A DNA stretch of 64,000 nt. It comes from Buttiauxella sp049686335 (GTDB taxonomy: Bacteria > Pseudomonadota > Gammaproteobacteria > Enterobacterales > Enterobacteriaceae). The stretch covers positions 62,001 to 126,000 of the forward strand of contig NZ_JBAVHX010000004.1 in the NCBI RefSeq assembly GCF_049686335.1, in the 5' to 3' direction. Below, one piece after another: positions 25,034 to 34,086 of the stretch. Positions within the stretch are counted from its first letter, which is position 1. Each line of letters begins with the position of its first letter. The translations under genes were made by a program, and so were the position numbers. The notes beneath the pieces are model-generated. The model made no database searches, was not told where the DNA came from, and worked only from the letters and a program-made list of their open reading frames with translations.

Positions 25034-26683
25034 TCACGCTAATTTATAAACCCGCGCCTCCCACGGGTGCAGCCGATAGATTTCATCAACCTGAGGGTAA
25101 TTCCCCAGCACGCAATTGGCCCATTCGAGCGGTAATTCTTCGCTCAACCAACGGGCAGATTTGGAGGACATATTGCACAGCACCACAAACTCCGTCTCAT
25201 CAAGTACGCGTCGATAAGCATAGATTTGTGGGTGATCTTTCAGCTCCAGCTCATAACGCCCGTAAATCAACGCGCGCTGTTGCTTGCGTAAATGGATCAG
25301 TGAACGGTAGAAGTTCAGCACCGAATCGGGGTCTTGCTGCTGGCTGGCAACGTTGATCATCTCAAAATTGGCATTCACCTTAAACCAGGGTGTGCCGTCG
25401 CTGAAACCGGCATTTGGCCACGAGTTCCATTGCATCGGCGTGCGCGAGTTATCACGTCCGGTGTTGGTCAGAAACGCGATAATCTCTTCTTCGCTTTTGC
25501 CCTCGGCTTCCATCTCGCGCCAGATGTTTTTCGCTGACACATCATCGAAATCGTCCAGCCCCTCGAAGCGGGTATTGGTCATGCCGATTTCCTGGCCCTG
25601 GTAGATAAACGGTGTGCCCTGCATTAAGAAAAACAGCGCGGCAATACAGGTGGCGCTCTCCCGCCAGTGATGTTCGGTGTCGCCCCAGCGCGACGTAATG
25701 CGCGTCAGATCGTGGTTTTCCACATACAACGCATTCCAGCCTTTGCCTTCCAGCGCCTCCTGCCAGGCAGTGAAGATTTTCTTCAGTACTGCCGGTTCCG
25801 GACGTAAACCCGCTTCCGGCTCCCATAAACGCACGTGTTCAAACTGGAACACCATGCTCAGCCGGTTGCGATGCTCGCCCACCCACTCCTCAGCGTGGTC
25901 GGCAAACAGGCCGTTCATTTCACCGACCGTGACGATGTCGTAATTTTTGAGCACGTTGCGGCTCATGTCATCCACATAGTCGAGCAGCCCGTCATAATTA
26001 AGATGGCTTTTCATTGAGGGTGCGTAACGCAGTTTGTCAGGATTAGGTACATCGGCAAACAGCGGCTCTTTTTTCAGATGGGCGATGGCGTCGATACGGA
26101 AACCGTCGATCCCTTTGTCCAGCCACCAGCGCATCATGTCGTAAACGGCCGCACGCATCTCTTTGTTTTCCCAGTTCAAATCCGGCTGGCGACGGGTAAA
26201 CAAATGCAGATAATACTGGTCGGTTTGCGAGTCAAATTCCCATGTCGAACCTTTAAAGATCCCTTCCCAGTTATTCGGCTCTGCACCATTTTTACCGTCG
26301 CGCCAGGTGTACCAGTCGCGTTTCGGGTTATCGCGCGACGAACGGGACTCCAGAAACCACGGGTGTTCATCGGAAGTATGGTTGACCACCAGGTCGATAA
26401 TCAGCCGCATGCCGCGAGCATGAACCTGCTGCAAAAGGCGGTCAAAATCTGCCATGGTGCCAAACTCCGCCATGATCTCCTGATAATCGCTAATGTCGTA
26501 GCCGTTGTCGTCATTAGGCGATTTATACATCGGGCAGATCCAAATCAGATCGATGCCAAGATCTTTGAGGTAGTCGAGTTTTTCGGTGATACCGTTCAGG
26601 TCGCCAATGCCATCACCGTTGCTGTCCTTGAAGCTGCGTGGATAAATCTGGTAGGCCACCGCCTCTTTCCACCAGTTCGCCAT
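25034..26683 (-). CDS. GH13 alpha-glucosidase, alpha-1,4-type active-site signature
   Basis: A 549-residue GH13 alpha-glucosidase of the oligo-1,6-glucosidase group. Visible: the DSNGDGIGDLNG loop (residues 20-31), nucleophile D198 in GFRIDAIAH, acid E255 in VTVGEMNG and transition-state Asp325 in NHD. The residue after the nucleophile is Ala (A199). In this group Val at this site goes with alpha-1,6 cleavage, while Ala/Thr/Gly goes with alpha-1,4 or other linkages, so this copy may act on a different disaccharide from its neighbour. It is the last gene of the alpha-glucoside operon, 2 bp after the other GH13 gene. By gene order it resembles PalZ of Erwinia rhapontici. No signal peptide, so it is cytoplasmic. 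Confidence 0.88.
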   Translation of the reverse strand: MANWWKEAVAYQIYPRSFKDSNGDGIGDLNGITEKLDYLKDLGIDLIWICPMYKSPNDDNGYDISDYQEIMAEFGTMADFDRLLQQVHARGMRLIIDLVVNHTSDEHPWFLESRSSRDNPKRDWYTWRDGKNGAEPNNWEGIFKGSTWEFDSQTDQYYLHLFTRRQPDLNWENKEMRAAVYDMMRWWLDKGIDGFRIDAIAHLKKEPLFADVPNPDKLRYAPSMKSHLNYDGLLDYVDDMSRNVLKNYDIVTVGEMNGLFADHAEEWVGEHRNRLSMVFQFEHVRLWEPEAGLRPEPAVLKKIFTAWQEALEGKGWNALYVENHDLTRITSRWGDTEHHWRESATCIAALFFLMQGTPFIYQGQEIGMTNTRFEGLDDFDDVSAKNIWREMEAEGKSEEEIIAFLTNTGRDNSRTPMQWNSWPNAGFSDGTPWFKVNANFEMINVASQQQDPDSVLNFYRSLIHLRKQQRALIYGRYELELKDHPQIYAYRRVLDETEFVVLCNMSSKSARWLSEELPLEWANCVLGNYPQVDEIYRLHPWEARVYKLA

Positions 26684-26685
26684 GG

Positions 26686-28326
26686 TTAACTCCTCATCAA
26701 TAAGGCAAAAGATTCATAAGGTTGCAGTTCAATACTGACCGCCAGCTGGTCACGCGGCGCATAGTTGCTAATCAAACATTCGCCATGCCAGCCCTGCATC
26801 GATTCGGGTATCTCGAGGGTGAGGTGCTCGCGGGAGAAGTTGTTGATCACCAGCAAACGCTCGTCATCAAGTGCGCGCAGCCAGGCAAAAACCTGCGCAT
26901 GCTGCTGCATCACCGGCTGGTAATCGCCGTACACCAGCACCGGATAATTTTTGCGTAGCGCAATCAGTTTTTGGTAGTGCCAGAGGATGGAGTCCGGCTC
27001 CTCAAGTGCTGCCGCAACGTTGATTTCGCGGTAATTAGGGTTGACGGCAATCCACGGTGTGCCCGACGTAAAACCGGCATTCGGGCTGGCGTCCCACTGC
27101 ATCGGCGTGCGGGCGTTATCGCGTCCGTTAGCATGAATGCCGAGCATCATTTCCTCGTGGCTGACACCTGCCGCCAGCCGCTCGCGATAAAGATTCAGAC
27201 TTTCAATATCGCGGTATTCATCGATATTTCCGAAGCGCACGTTAGTCATGCCGATTTCTTCGCCCTGATAGATATACGGTGTGCCTTTCAGGCAGTGCAG
27301 CGCGGTGGCGAGCATTTTGGCGGAAGGTTCACGAAACTCCCCTTCATCACCAAATTTTGATACCGCGCGCGGCAAGTCGTGGTTGCTCCAGAACAATGAG
27401 TTCCAGCCCTGGTCGGCAAGCTGCGTTTGCCACTTTTCGATAACCGCTTTGAAGCTCGCCAGCTCAAACGGCTTGCTGCGCCACTTCCCGGCATTTTCAT
27501 CCCAGAATTGTTTGATGTGATCAAACTGGAACACCATCGACAGCTCTTCTCGCTCTTCACCGCTGTAAAGCAGCGCATCATCCGGCGTCGCACTCCAGGT
27601 TTCACCGACAGTGACGTAATCGCCTTTGCCAAAGGTGGCGCGGTTCATCTGGCGAATCAGGGCATGGAGATGTTTGCCGTTCGCCATGATCTGCTGATCC
27701 ACCTCTTTGCCGATAAGATCGATAACGTCCATACGGAAGCCACCGATGCCTTTCGCCAGCCAGCGATTCATCATGGCGTGGACTTCATCGTGTACGCGCT
27801 GGTTGTCCCAGTTAAGATCGGGCTGGCGTACGGAAAACTGGTGCAGATAATATTCGCCGCTGGCTTCGTCTAACGCCCAGCCACTGCCACCAAAATAGGA
27901 GCGGAAATCATTCGGCGGGCCGCCATCTGCCGCAGGTTTGCGCCAGATATAAAATTCACGGTAAGGATTGTCTGTGGATTTCAGCGCCTCGATAAACCAC
28001 GGATGTTCATCAGAAGTATGGTTGACGACTAAATCCATCAGGATATGAATATTGCGCTGTCTGGCCTGCTGGATAAGAGATTCCATTTCCGCCATGGTGC
28101 CAAATTCGGCGGCAATGTCTTCATAATCGGAGATGTCGTAACCGTTGTCGTCCATCGGCGAGCGATAAACGGGCGAGAGCCAAATCAGGTTAATGCCGAG
28201 TTGTTGCAGATAATCGAGCTTGCTGATGATGCCGTTGATATCCCCGATACCATCGCCGTTGCTGTCCATAAAACTGCGCGGATAGATTTGGTACACCACC
28301 GTGTTGTGCCACCATTTTTTTTCCAC
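26686..28326 (-). CDS. GH13 alpha-glucosidase, alpha-1,6-type (isomaltulose/isomaltose hydrolase-like)
   Basis: A 546-residue cytoplasmic GH13 enzyme, a paralogue of the next gene. Catalytic residues: D200 in GFRMDVID, E242 in VTVGETW, and Asp317 in SNHDLPR, with the DSNGDGIGDING loop at residues 21-32. V201 after the nucleophile is the hallmark of alpha-1,6-specific enzymes (oligo-1,6-glucosidase, isomaltase). With the ABC importer upstream this suggests hydrolysis of imported isomaltulose or isomaltose, as done by palatinase PalQ in Erwinia rhapontici. Substrate is inferred. REP sequences separate it from the ATPase gene. Confidence 0.88.
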   Translation of the reverse strand: MEKKWWHNTVVYQIYPRSFMDSNGDGIGDINGIISKLDYLQQLGINLIWLSPVYRSPMDDNGYDISDYEDIAAEFGTMAEMESLIQQARQRNIHILMDLVVNHTSDEHPWFIEALKSTDNPYREFYIWRKPAADGGPPNDFRSYFGGSGWALDEASGEYYLHQFSVRQPDLNWDNQRVHDEVHAMMNRWLAKGIGGFRMDVIDLIGKEVDQQIMANGKHLHALIRQMNRATFGKGDYVTVGETWSATPDDALLYSGEEREELSMVFQFDHIKQFWDENAGKWRSKPFELASFKAVIEKWQTQLADQGWNSLFWSNHDLPRAVSKFGDEGEFREPSAKMLATALHCLKGTPYIYQGEEIGMTNVRFGNIDEYRDIESLNLYRERLAAGVSHEEMMLGIHANGRDNARTPMQWDASPNAGFTSGTPWIAVNPNYREINVAAALEEPDSILWHYQKLIALRKNYPVLVYGDYQPVMQQHAQVFAWLRALDDERLLVINNFSREHLTLEIPESMQGWHGECLISNYAPRDQLAVSIELQPYESFALLMRS

Positions 28327-28342
28327 AGATTTCTCCTTTTTT

Positions 28343-28450
28343 GTCGGATGACGCTGCGCTTATCCGACCTACACGCAATATCCGTCGGGTGGATGATGTT
28401 TCGACATAGGCGCTGTTTCCGTAGGGTGGATAAGCGCAGCGTCATCCACC
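28343..28450. repeat. BIME between ATPase and GH13 genes
   Basis: One REP of the GTCGGATGACGCTGCGCTTA / TCCGACCTAC class and one of the GTAGGGTGGATAAGCGCAGC / GTCATCCACC class, in opposite orientation, inside an otherwise tight operon. Such elements often mark a drop in mRNA level between upstream transporter and downstream enzyme genes. Confidence 0.85.
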
Positions 28451-28464
28451 GCAATAATCATCGC

Positions 28465-29559
28465 CTAAATTCGCACAAACGCCCGCCCGTCGCTGTTAAA
28501 CAAGTAGCAGTTTTCAGGCGGAAGACGCAGCCCGATACGACGGTCGGTTTGGATTTCAAGTCTTTGAGTATGGCGCATCACTAACGGTTCGCTACCGTAA
28601 CCGCTATTAACATAGAGCAAAGTTTCGTTGCCCATCTGCTCAACAAACAGCACTTCGCCTTCAATATCTGCCTGCGCCAGCCCGGTAATCTGGATATGTT
28701 CCGGGCGGATCCCCAGTTGCACCACCTGCCCCTCATGAACACCAGCCCCGTTTATCGGCAGGGAAATTTGCTGGCGATTCTCAAGCCTCACGTCAGTGCG
28801 CAGTGAACTGCCGTGGGTTAACACACCCGGGATCAGGTTCATTTTTGGCGAGCCAATAAACTGTGCCACAAACACGTTTGCCGGGCGGTCGTATAGCTCA
28901 AGCGGCGTGCCAACCTGCTCAATTTGCCCCTGGTTTAACACCACAATACGGTCAGCCAGCGTCATCGCCTCGACCTGGTCGTGGGTGACGTACAAAATCG
29001 TGGCGTTGATGCGTTTATGAAGTGCGGCGATCTCCATACGCATCTGCACGCGCAGTGAAGCATCAAGATTCGACAGCGGTTCATCGAACAAAAACAGGCT
29101 CGGTTCGCGCACAATGGCACGGCCAATCGCGACGCGCTGACGCTGACCGCCGGAGAGATCTTTTGGCCGCCGTTCAAGCAAATGCTCAAGTTGCAAAATT
29201 CGCGCACTTTCCCGCACTTTTTCGTCGATAACTTTTACCGGCAGTTTTGCCATCTCCAGCGCAAACGCCATATTCTGGTACACCGTCATATGCGGATAGA
29301 GCGCGTAGGACTGGAACACCATGCCGATACCGCGCTCTGAAGGAGAATCATCGTTCACGCAAACGCCATCGATGCGCATCTCGCCGCCGCTTATCTCCTC
29401 AAGCCCAGCCACCATCCGCAGCAAAGTGGATTTCCCGCAGCCTGATGGCCCCACCACCACCACAAACTCCCCGCTGTTCACTTCCAGATCGAGGGGTTTA
29501 ATCACTTCCGAGCTGCTGCCGTAGCGTTTTTGAATTTTATCGAGCACGAGTTGCGCCAT
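28465..29559 (-). CDS. ABC transporter ATPase, MsmK/UgpC/MalK type
   Basis: A 364-residue ATPase for carbohydrate uptake: Walker A GPSGCGKST, signature LSGGQRQRVAIGRAI, Walker B LFLFDEPLSNLDA, switch His in LYVTHDQVEAM, and a C-terminal OB-type (TOBE) regulatory domain with LGIRPEHIQI. It pairs with the two permeases just upstream. The MalK-like regulatory domain could be a target of inducer exclusion by EIIA-Glc, but no such contact can be proven here. Confidence 0.92.
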   Translation of the reverse strand: MAQLVLDKIQKRYGSSSEVIKPLDLEVNSGEFVVVVGPSGCGKSTLLRMVAGLEEISGGEMRIDGVCVNDDSPSERGIGMVFQSYALYPHMTVYQNMAFALEMAKLPVKVIDEKVRESARILQLEHLLERRPKDLSGGQRQRVAIGRAIVREPSLFLFDEPLSNLDASLRVQMRMEIAALHKRINATILYVTHDQVEAMTLADRIVVLNQGQIEQVGTPLELYDRPANVFVAQFIGSPKMNLIPGVLTHGSSLRTDVRLENRQQISLPINGAGVHEGQVVQLGIRPEHIQITGLAQADIEGEVLFVEQMGNETLLYVNSGYGSEPLVMRHTQRLEIQTDRRIGLRLPPENCYLFNSDGRAFVRI

Positions 29560-29561
29560 GG

Positions 29562-30407
29562 TTATCCCTTAATCGCTCCGCTGGTAAGCCCACTGACAAT
29601 ACGTTTCTGGAAGATGAGCACCAGTACGATAATCGGCAACGTCACCACCACCGATGCCGCCATAATGCTGCCCCACGGCAGTTCAAAGGTTGATGCGCCG
29701 CTGAACATACTGATAGCCACCGGTACGGTGCGTTTGTCGCCAGAAATAATAAACGTCAGCGCGAACATGAATTCATTCCACGCGCCGATAAACGCCAGCA
29801 GCCCGGTGGTGACCAGCGCGGGCGCCAGAATCGGGGCAAACACGCGGCGAATAATGGTCCAGGTTTTCGCCCCATCCACAATCGCGGCCTCCTCCAGTTC
29901 AACCGGAATCGACTTCATAAAAGTGGTTAGCACCCAGACGGTGAACGGCAGCGAAAAAGTGGTGTATGAGAGCACCAGCGCACCGAGGGAGTCATAAAGC
30001 CCAAGAAAACGCACCAGCTCAAACATGCCCGTCAGTACTGCCACTTGCGGAAACATCGACACGCACAGAATGGTGAACAGCAGGAATTTGCGCCCGCGAA
30101 ACGGCACTCGCGCCAGGGCAAACGAGGCGGTGATAGCGACTAACAAACAGATGCCCACGGTTAGGGTTGCCACCAGCACCGAGTTAAGCAAACTGCGGGC
30201 AATACCGTTATCAACCAGCGCCACCACATAGTTATGCCAGTGATACCCACTGGGCAGATACGCGGGTAAAAACAGCTCCTGCCCGGTGCGCAACGAGGTC
30301 AGAATCGCGTAATAAAACGGGAAAACGCAGAACAGCACGGCGAGCGTCGCGCCAGTATAGATAACCAGTTGGTGGCCGAATTTGCGTTGCCGACGCGTGG
30401 TTTTCAT
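29562..30407 (-). CDS. Sugar ABC transporter permease (MalG type)
   Basis: A 281-residue inner-membrane permease with six hydrophobic segments and the EAA loop LEEAAIVDGAKTWTIIRRVF, which contacts the ATPase. N-terminus KTTRRQRKFGHQLVIYTG precedes the first membrane span. Its start overlaps the stop of the first permease gene (TGATG). Second permease of the alpha-glucoside importer. Confidence 0.93.
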   Translation of the reverse strand: MKTTRRQRKFGHQLVIYTGATLAVLFCVFPFYYAILTSLRTGQELFLPAYLPSGYHWHNYVVALVDNGIARSLLNSVLVATLTVGICLLVAITASFALARVPFRGRKFLLFTILCVSMFPQVAVLTGMFELVRFLGLYDSLGALVLSYTTFSLPFTVWVLTTFMKSIPVELEEAAIVDGAKTWTIIRRVFAPILAPALVTTGLLAFIGAWNEFMFALTFIISGDKRTVPVAISMFSGASTFELPWGSIMAASVVVTLPIIVLVLIFQKRIVSGLTSGAIKG

Positions 30408-31324
30408 CAGCGCTTCTCCTTTTCGTTCAATCGTGAAACGCGGATAAAGCAGGCAGCAATCCCCGCCACCATCATAAACACCAGCACCGAGGCCGCCGAG
30501 CCGACGCCCATATCCTGATAGGAGATGATCTGCTCGCGGGCATATCCGGAAACGGACATGGTCGCCTCACTGTTGGAGGTCAGGACGAAAATCAAATCGA
30601 AGATGCGCATCGCATCCATCACCCGGAAGATCAGCGCCACAATCATCGCCGGCATGATCAGTGGCAGCGTGATGCGCTTGAACCGTTGCCAGGGGCTGGC
30701 ACCATCGACACGCGCGGCCTCGTACAGATCGCCAGGGATCAGCTGAAGTGCGGCCAACAGCATCAAAGCCATAAACGGCGTGGTTTTCCAGACATCCGCA
30801 ATCACCACCGCCCACATCGATAACGACGGCTCAGCAATCCACGCCAGATGCGCCTGATAACCGAATATTTTCGCCAGTAAATCGTTCACCACGCCGTATT
30901 GATCGTGGAACATCCAGCCCCACATTTTGGCGCTGACAATCGTTGGGATCGCCCACGGCACCAGGATAGCGGTACGTACTAACCCCTGGCCGCGAAATTT
31001 CTGGTTCATCAGTAGCGCCAGCAGCATGCCAAGCAGCAGCTCTAAACCGACGGAAACCACGGTAAACCACAGCGTGTTACCGACCGCCTGCCACCATAAA
31101 GGATCGACCAGCACGCCACTGCTGTCACCGTCGTTGGTGGCGTAATAGTTAGCCAGCCCCACCATCTGGTAATCGGATGGATTGTCGAGCATCGCATTGG
31201 TGAAACTGAAAAAGAAGGTGCGCACCAGCGGCCAACCCGCCGCCAGTGCAAGTAACAAGAGTGCTGGCGCCACCAGTATCCACGCGATACGGCGACGCCG
31301 CTGTTGGTAGCCTAAGTGCGCCAA
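30407..31324 (-). CDS. Sugar ABC transporter permease (MalF type), UUG start
   Basis: A 305-residue permease with six hydrophobic segments and the EAA loop YEAARVDGASPWQRFKRITL. The start is a TTG at 31324 placed directly after the TAA stop of the binding-protein gene and in the same frame; there is no ATG near it, and an AAGGA sequence about 10 bases upstream inside the binding-protein gene can serve as ribosome-binding site. The binding protein and this permease are therefore separated only by one stop codon in a continuous frame. Confidence 0.88.
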   Translation of the reverse strand: MAHLGYQQRRRRIAWILVAPALLLLALAAGWPLVRTFFFSFTNAMLDNPSDYQMVGLANYYATNDGDSSGVLVDPLWWQAVGNTLWFTVVSVGLELLLGMLLALLMNQKFRGQGLVRTAILVPWAIPTIVSAKMWGWMFHDQYGVVNDLLAKIFGYQAHLAWIAEPSLSMWAVVIADVWKTTPFMALMLLAALQLIPGDLYEAARVDGASPWQRFKRITLPLIMPAMIVALIFRVMDAMRIFDLIFVLTSNSEATMSVSGYAREQIISYQDMGVGSAASVLVFMMVAGIAACFIRVSRLNEKEKR

Positions 31325-32590
31325 TTAATGCCAGTCCTTGCCTTTGACACGCTCAAGACGTTTTTCCAGATCCGCCACGGCGGTTTTGCCGTCGCTGCCG
31401 CCATTGAGCACCTTAAAGGTGACGTTAAAAATGGCGTTGGAAACACGCGGGTACTGGCTTTTGGTCGCCGTTGCCGGACGTGGTACCGCGTTGGCGAAGA
31501 TCTCTTTAAACAGCGTCAGATGTGGCGCGGTTTCAAGCACCGCTTTGTCCTCATACAAGGCCGAGCGTGTCGGTGCGAAGCCCAGATACTTGAGCTGCAT
31601 TTTCTGCGAATCGGCATCGGTAAGGATCTTCAGCAGCGCAATCGCTGCATCTTTGTTTTTGGTATTAGCATTGATAGACCACTGCCAGCCGCCGAGTGCG
31701 TTGGCCGACTTGCCATCCGGACCGGCAGGAAGTGGCGCCACGCCCACTTTGCCTTTGAGCGGGCTATCCGCCCCCTGGGAGAGCAGATAAGCGTAAGGCC
31801 AGTTACGCATAAACAGCGCGTCACCGTTCTGGAACACCGAACGTGACTCCTCTTCTTTGTAGCCTAACGCCCCTTTCGGCGTGATTTTGCCAATCCAGCC
31901 CGCGACCATATCCAGTGCTGCCGCAGCCTTCGGATTATTAATGGTCACGTTCCCTTTTTCGTCGATGAACGTGCCACCGCCGTAGGAATCTATCCACTCC
32001 AGCGCGTTACAGGTCAGCCCTTCATACGATTTACCCTGGAAGATCATCCCCCAGAAGTTTTTATGCCCGGCTTTGCGCTCTTCTTCCTGAATTTTGGTGG
32101 CGATGCGCGTCAGCTCTTCCCAGGTTTTTGGCGGCTGTTCGTTGTATTTTTCCAGCAGATCTTTGCGGTAATAAAGCACGCCAGTGTCCAGATAAGCTGG
32201 AACGGCTTTCACCTTGCCGTTTACCGTGTCGTTCGCCCATGGGCCTGGGAAGAAATCACCTTTCATGTCGCCGACGGCGTCAGTCAAATCGAGCGTTTGC
32301 TTATCCAGCAGGCCGACCCAGATGGTATCTGACTGGAACAAATCGACCGCTTTCTCATCTTTGGCGGCAAACAACTGCTGCAGCAAAGCCAGCTTCTCGT
32401 CAGATGCCGCAGGGAATTCGATGAACTCCAGCTTGTTGCTGGTTTGCTTTTCAAAACGGTCTTTGACGTAGTTGCAGTATTCCTTACCGCCGGGGGAGAT
32501 CGGGCATTCCATACGCAGAGTATCGGCCAGCGCGGCGTTAGAAACGCCCGCCAGCGCTAAGGTAATAAGACTTAACGTCAGCTTTTTCAT
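31325..32590 (-). CDS. Extracellular solute-binding protein for alpha-glucosides
   Basis: A 421-residue family 1 solute-binding protein with signal peptide ending near ALA-DTLRMECP. Two-lobe signature segments include GVLYYRKDLLEKY, PKTWEELTRIATKI and GGWQWSINANTKNKDAA. It resembles the trehalose/alpha-glucoside-binding proteins (ThuE/AglE and PalE groups). First gene of the operon binding protein-permease-permease-ATPase-GH13-GH13, the order of the palEFG-K-QZ genes. No regulator gene adjoins it; the divergent neighbour is the toxin-like gene at 32908. Ligand inferred as isomaltulose, trehalulose or a related glucoside. Confidence 0.9.
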   Translation of the reverse strand: MKKLTLSLITLALAGVSNAALADTLRMECPISPGGKEYCNYVKDRFEKQTSNKLEFIEFPAASDEKLALLQQLFAAKDEKAVDLFQSDTIWVGLLDKQTLDLTDAVGDMKGDFFPGPWANDTVNGKVKAVPAYLDTGVLYYRKDLLEKYNEQPPKTWEELTRIATKIQEEERKAGHKNFWGMIFQGKSYEGLTCNALEWIDSYGGGTFIDEKGNVTINNPKAAAALDMVAGWIGKITPKGALGYKEEESRSVFQNGDALFMRNWPYAYLLSQGADSPLKGKVGVAPLPAGPDGKSANALGGWQWSINANTKNKDAAIALLKILTDADSQKMQLKYLGFAPTRSALYEDKAVLETAPHLTLFKEIFANAVPRPATATKSQYPRVSNAIFNVTFKVLNGGSDGKTAVADLEKRLERVKGKDWH

Positions 32591-32907
32591 TGTTTCCTCT
32601 TTTGTTCAGGCCGGACCGGAGGGAGGTGAAAAAACAGCACACCATTTGAAAAGCTAGTTAATAACCAAGCCATGCGGCAACTTAGCACCCTAACCTTTGT
32701 GCGAATTCTCGACGTGGTGCACGTATCGCTATTTTTTATTTCACTTTTGCGCAGGACACGCTACGGGGTATCTACAACCCGATAATCTAGTGACCAACAG
32801 CATGGCAAAACGGGCAGTAATATCCGGAAACGGATAATTTTTGTGAAACCATAATTGATGTATGATTCCTGTCAATTTATAACCACTCTCTAATTAATGG
32901 ATTAATT
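32591..32907. other. Promoter region between the alpha-glucoside operon and the toxin-like module
   Basis: This 317-bp gap has to drive both divergent units. ACGTGGTGCACGT (32712-32724) is an imperfect palindrome that could be an operator. The right part (32830-32907) becomes AT-rich and contains ATTAATGGATTAAT just before the toxin-like start. No RNA gene seen. Confidence 0.45.
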
Positions 32908-34086
32908 ATGACTGTTTATCACCTCAGTACTCGTATTCATTCAAACGTATCACCCGGTTCTTTACTCTATGATTTATGTATTTATCGAATGGATTCCAAC
33001 AACAATAAATTTCCTGTTGTTGACGTTAAGCAGCAACCTATTCAGGGTGGTTATGAAACGCTGAGTCATATTACTGAAAATATCAGCGAACCCCTTTCAA
33101 CTATTTATAATATGGAAGTCACGCTTTACCTGAAAACCATGCTCCATATACATTGCATTACCCCTTTACCTTTTACCCGGATGTACACTTTAGAAGAGTT
33201 TGCCAGCGGCAAAGCCTGGTCTCCCGTTAAGCGTGAAAATCCCTGCTATTTCGTTTCAACAGGTACCTCGGAACTGGAAAGTGAGAGTGGAAACATCGTG
33301 ACTGTAAACATATCCAGGCAGGAAAGACCTTTTATTGCTGAGCAATTTCCTGTTGGAGACCCACAAGATCCATTTGAAAAAAATATAATTAAAGAGCAGA
33401 TAAAAAATAGATTTAACCACGTTACATTCCCCAACCAGAATGCAGGCAGCTTATGTGGACCTGCTGTCTTTTTCTATTGTCTGCAAAGGGACAGGCCAGA
33501 TGTTTATGCCCAGGCTGCAAATGATTTGTGGCAATACGGGAAAACAAAAATTGGTGAGCTTGAAATAGCGCCCGGTGAGGGTTGTCGGCATCCTTCTGGG
33601 GATTTTTACGATACTTTTGGACCCAGAATATTGGGTCTGGACTGGATGACGCTTGCAGGTCTGAGAGATACAGAAAATACCGTATTAAGCTTTGATACGC
33701 TCGATTCCCCTGTTGCCGGGATTACTCTGTGGCATACGCTTACAGAATGGTTTGAGAAAGCAGGATATATAAAGGTATTCAGTAATGTCGGTATTACACA
33801 GGCGGGCATACAGGGAATTCAAGATTTAAATGACTATGTAAAGCAAGGCTATAAAGTTGTCTCACTCATCAATGACAGCTTATTAGAAGGAAGTTTGTCT
33901 GAACGGTCGACATATCCTACACACTGGGTTGTCTGGGATAGCCCTGTCATTGAGGATCCGGACGGAACGGTGCATCTGACGTTATTTTCGTGGGGACAGA
34001 GTGTAGATCAGATTAAACCCGGAAAAGATCTTTCATTTTTCATTAATCGTTTTTTTGGAGGGGTGGTTTTTAAACCAATCAAATGA
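32908..34086 (+). CDS. Putative papain-like cysteine peptidase/amidase effector
   Basis: A 392-residue protein without signal peptide or membrane span that I do not recognise as a named family. The N-terminal 170 residues look like beta-rich adaptor sequence. Then comes AGSLCGPAVFFYCLQRDRP with candidate nucleophile C183, and later YPTHWVVWDSP with H339 and D344, the order Cys-His-Asp of papain-like/NlpC-type enzymes. The codons are visibly AT-richer than the flanking sugar genes. The stop overlaps the start of a lipoprotein gene (ATGA). A signal-less enzyme coupled to a periplasm-facing lipoprotein suggests a secreted antibacterial effector with its immunity protein, for example a type VI cargo acting on the cell wall. 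No secretion genes are in the window. Confidence 0.6.
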   Translation: MTVYHLSTRIHSNVSPGSLLYDLCIYRMDSNNNKFPVVDVKQQPIQGGYETLSHITENISEPLSTIYNMEVTLYLKTMLHIHCITPLPFTRMYTLEEFASGKAWSPVKRENPCYFVSTGTSELESESGNIVTVNISRQERPFIAEQFPVGDPQDPFEKNIIKEQIKNRFNHVTFPNQNAGSLCGPAVFFYCLQRDRPDVYAQAANDLWQYGKTKIGELEIAPGEGCRHPSGDFYDTFGPRILGLDWMTLAGLRDTENTVLSFDTLDSPVAGITLWHTLTEWFEKAGYIKVFSNVGITQAGIQGIQDLNDYVKQGYKVVSLINDSLLEGSLSERSTYPTHWVVWDSPVIEDPDGTVHLTLFSWGQSVDQIKPGKDLSFFINRFFGGVVFKPIK

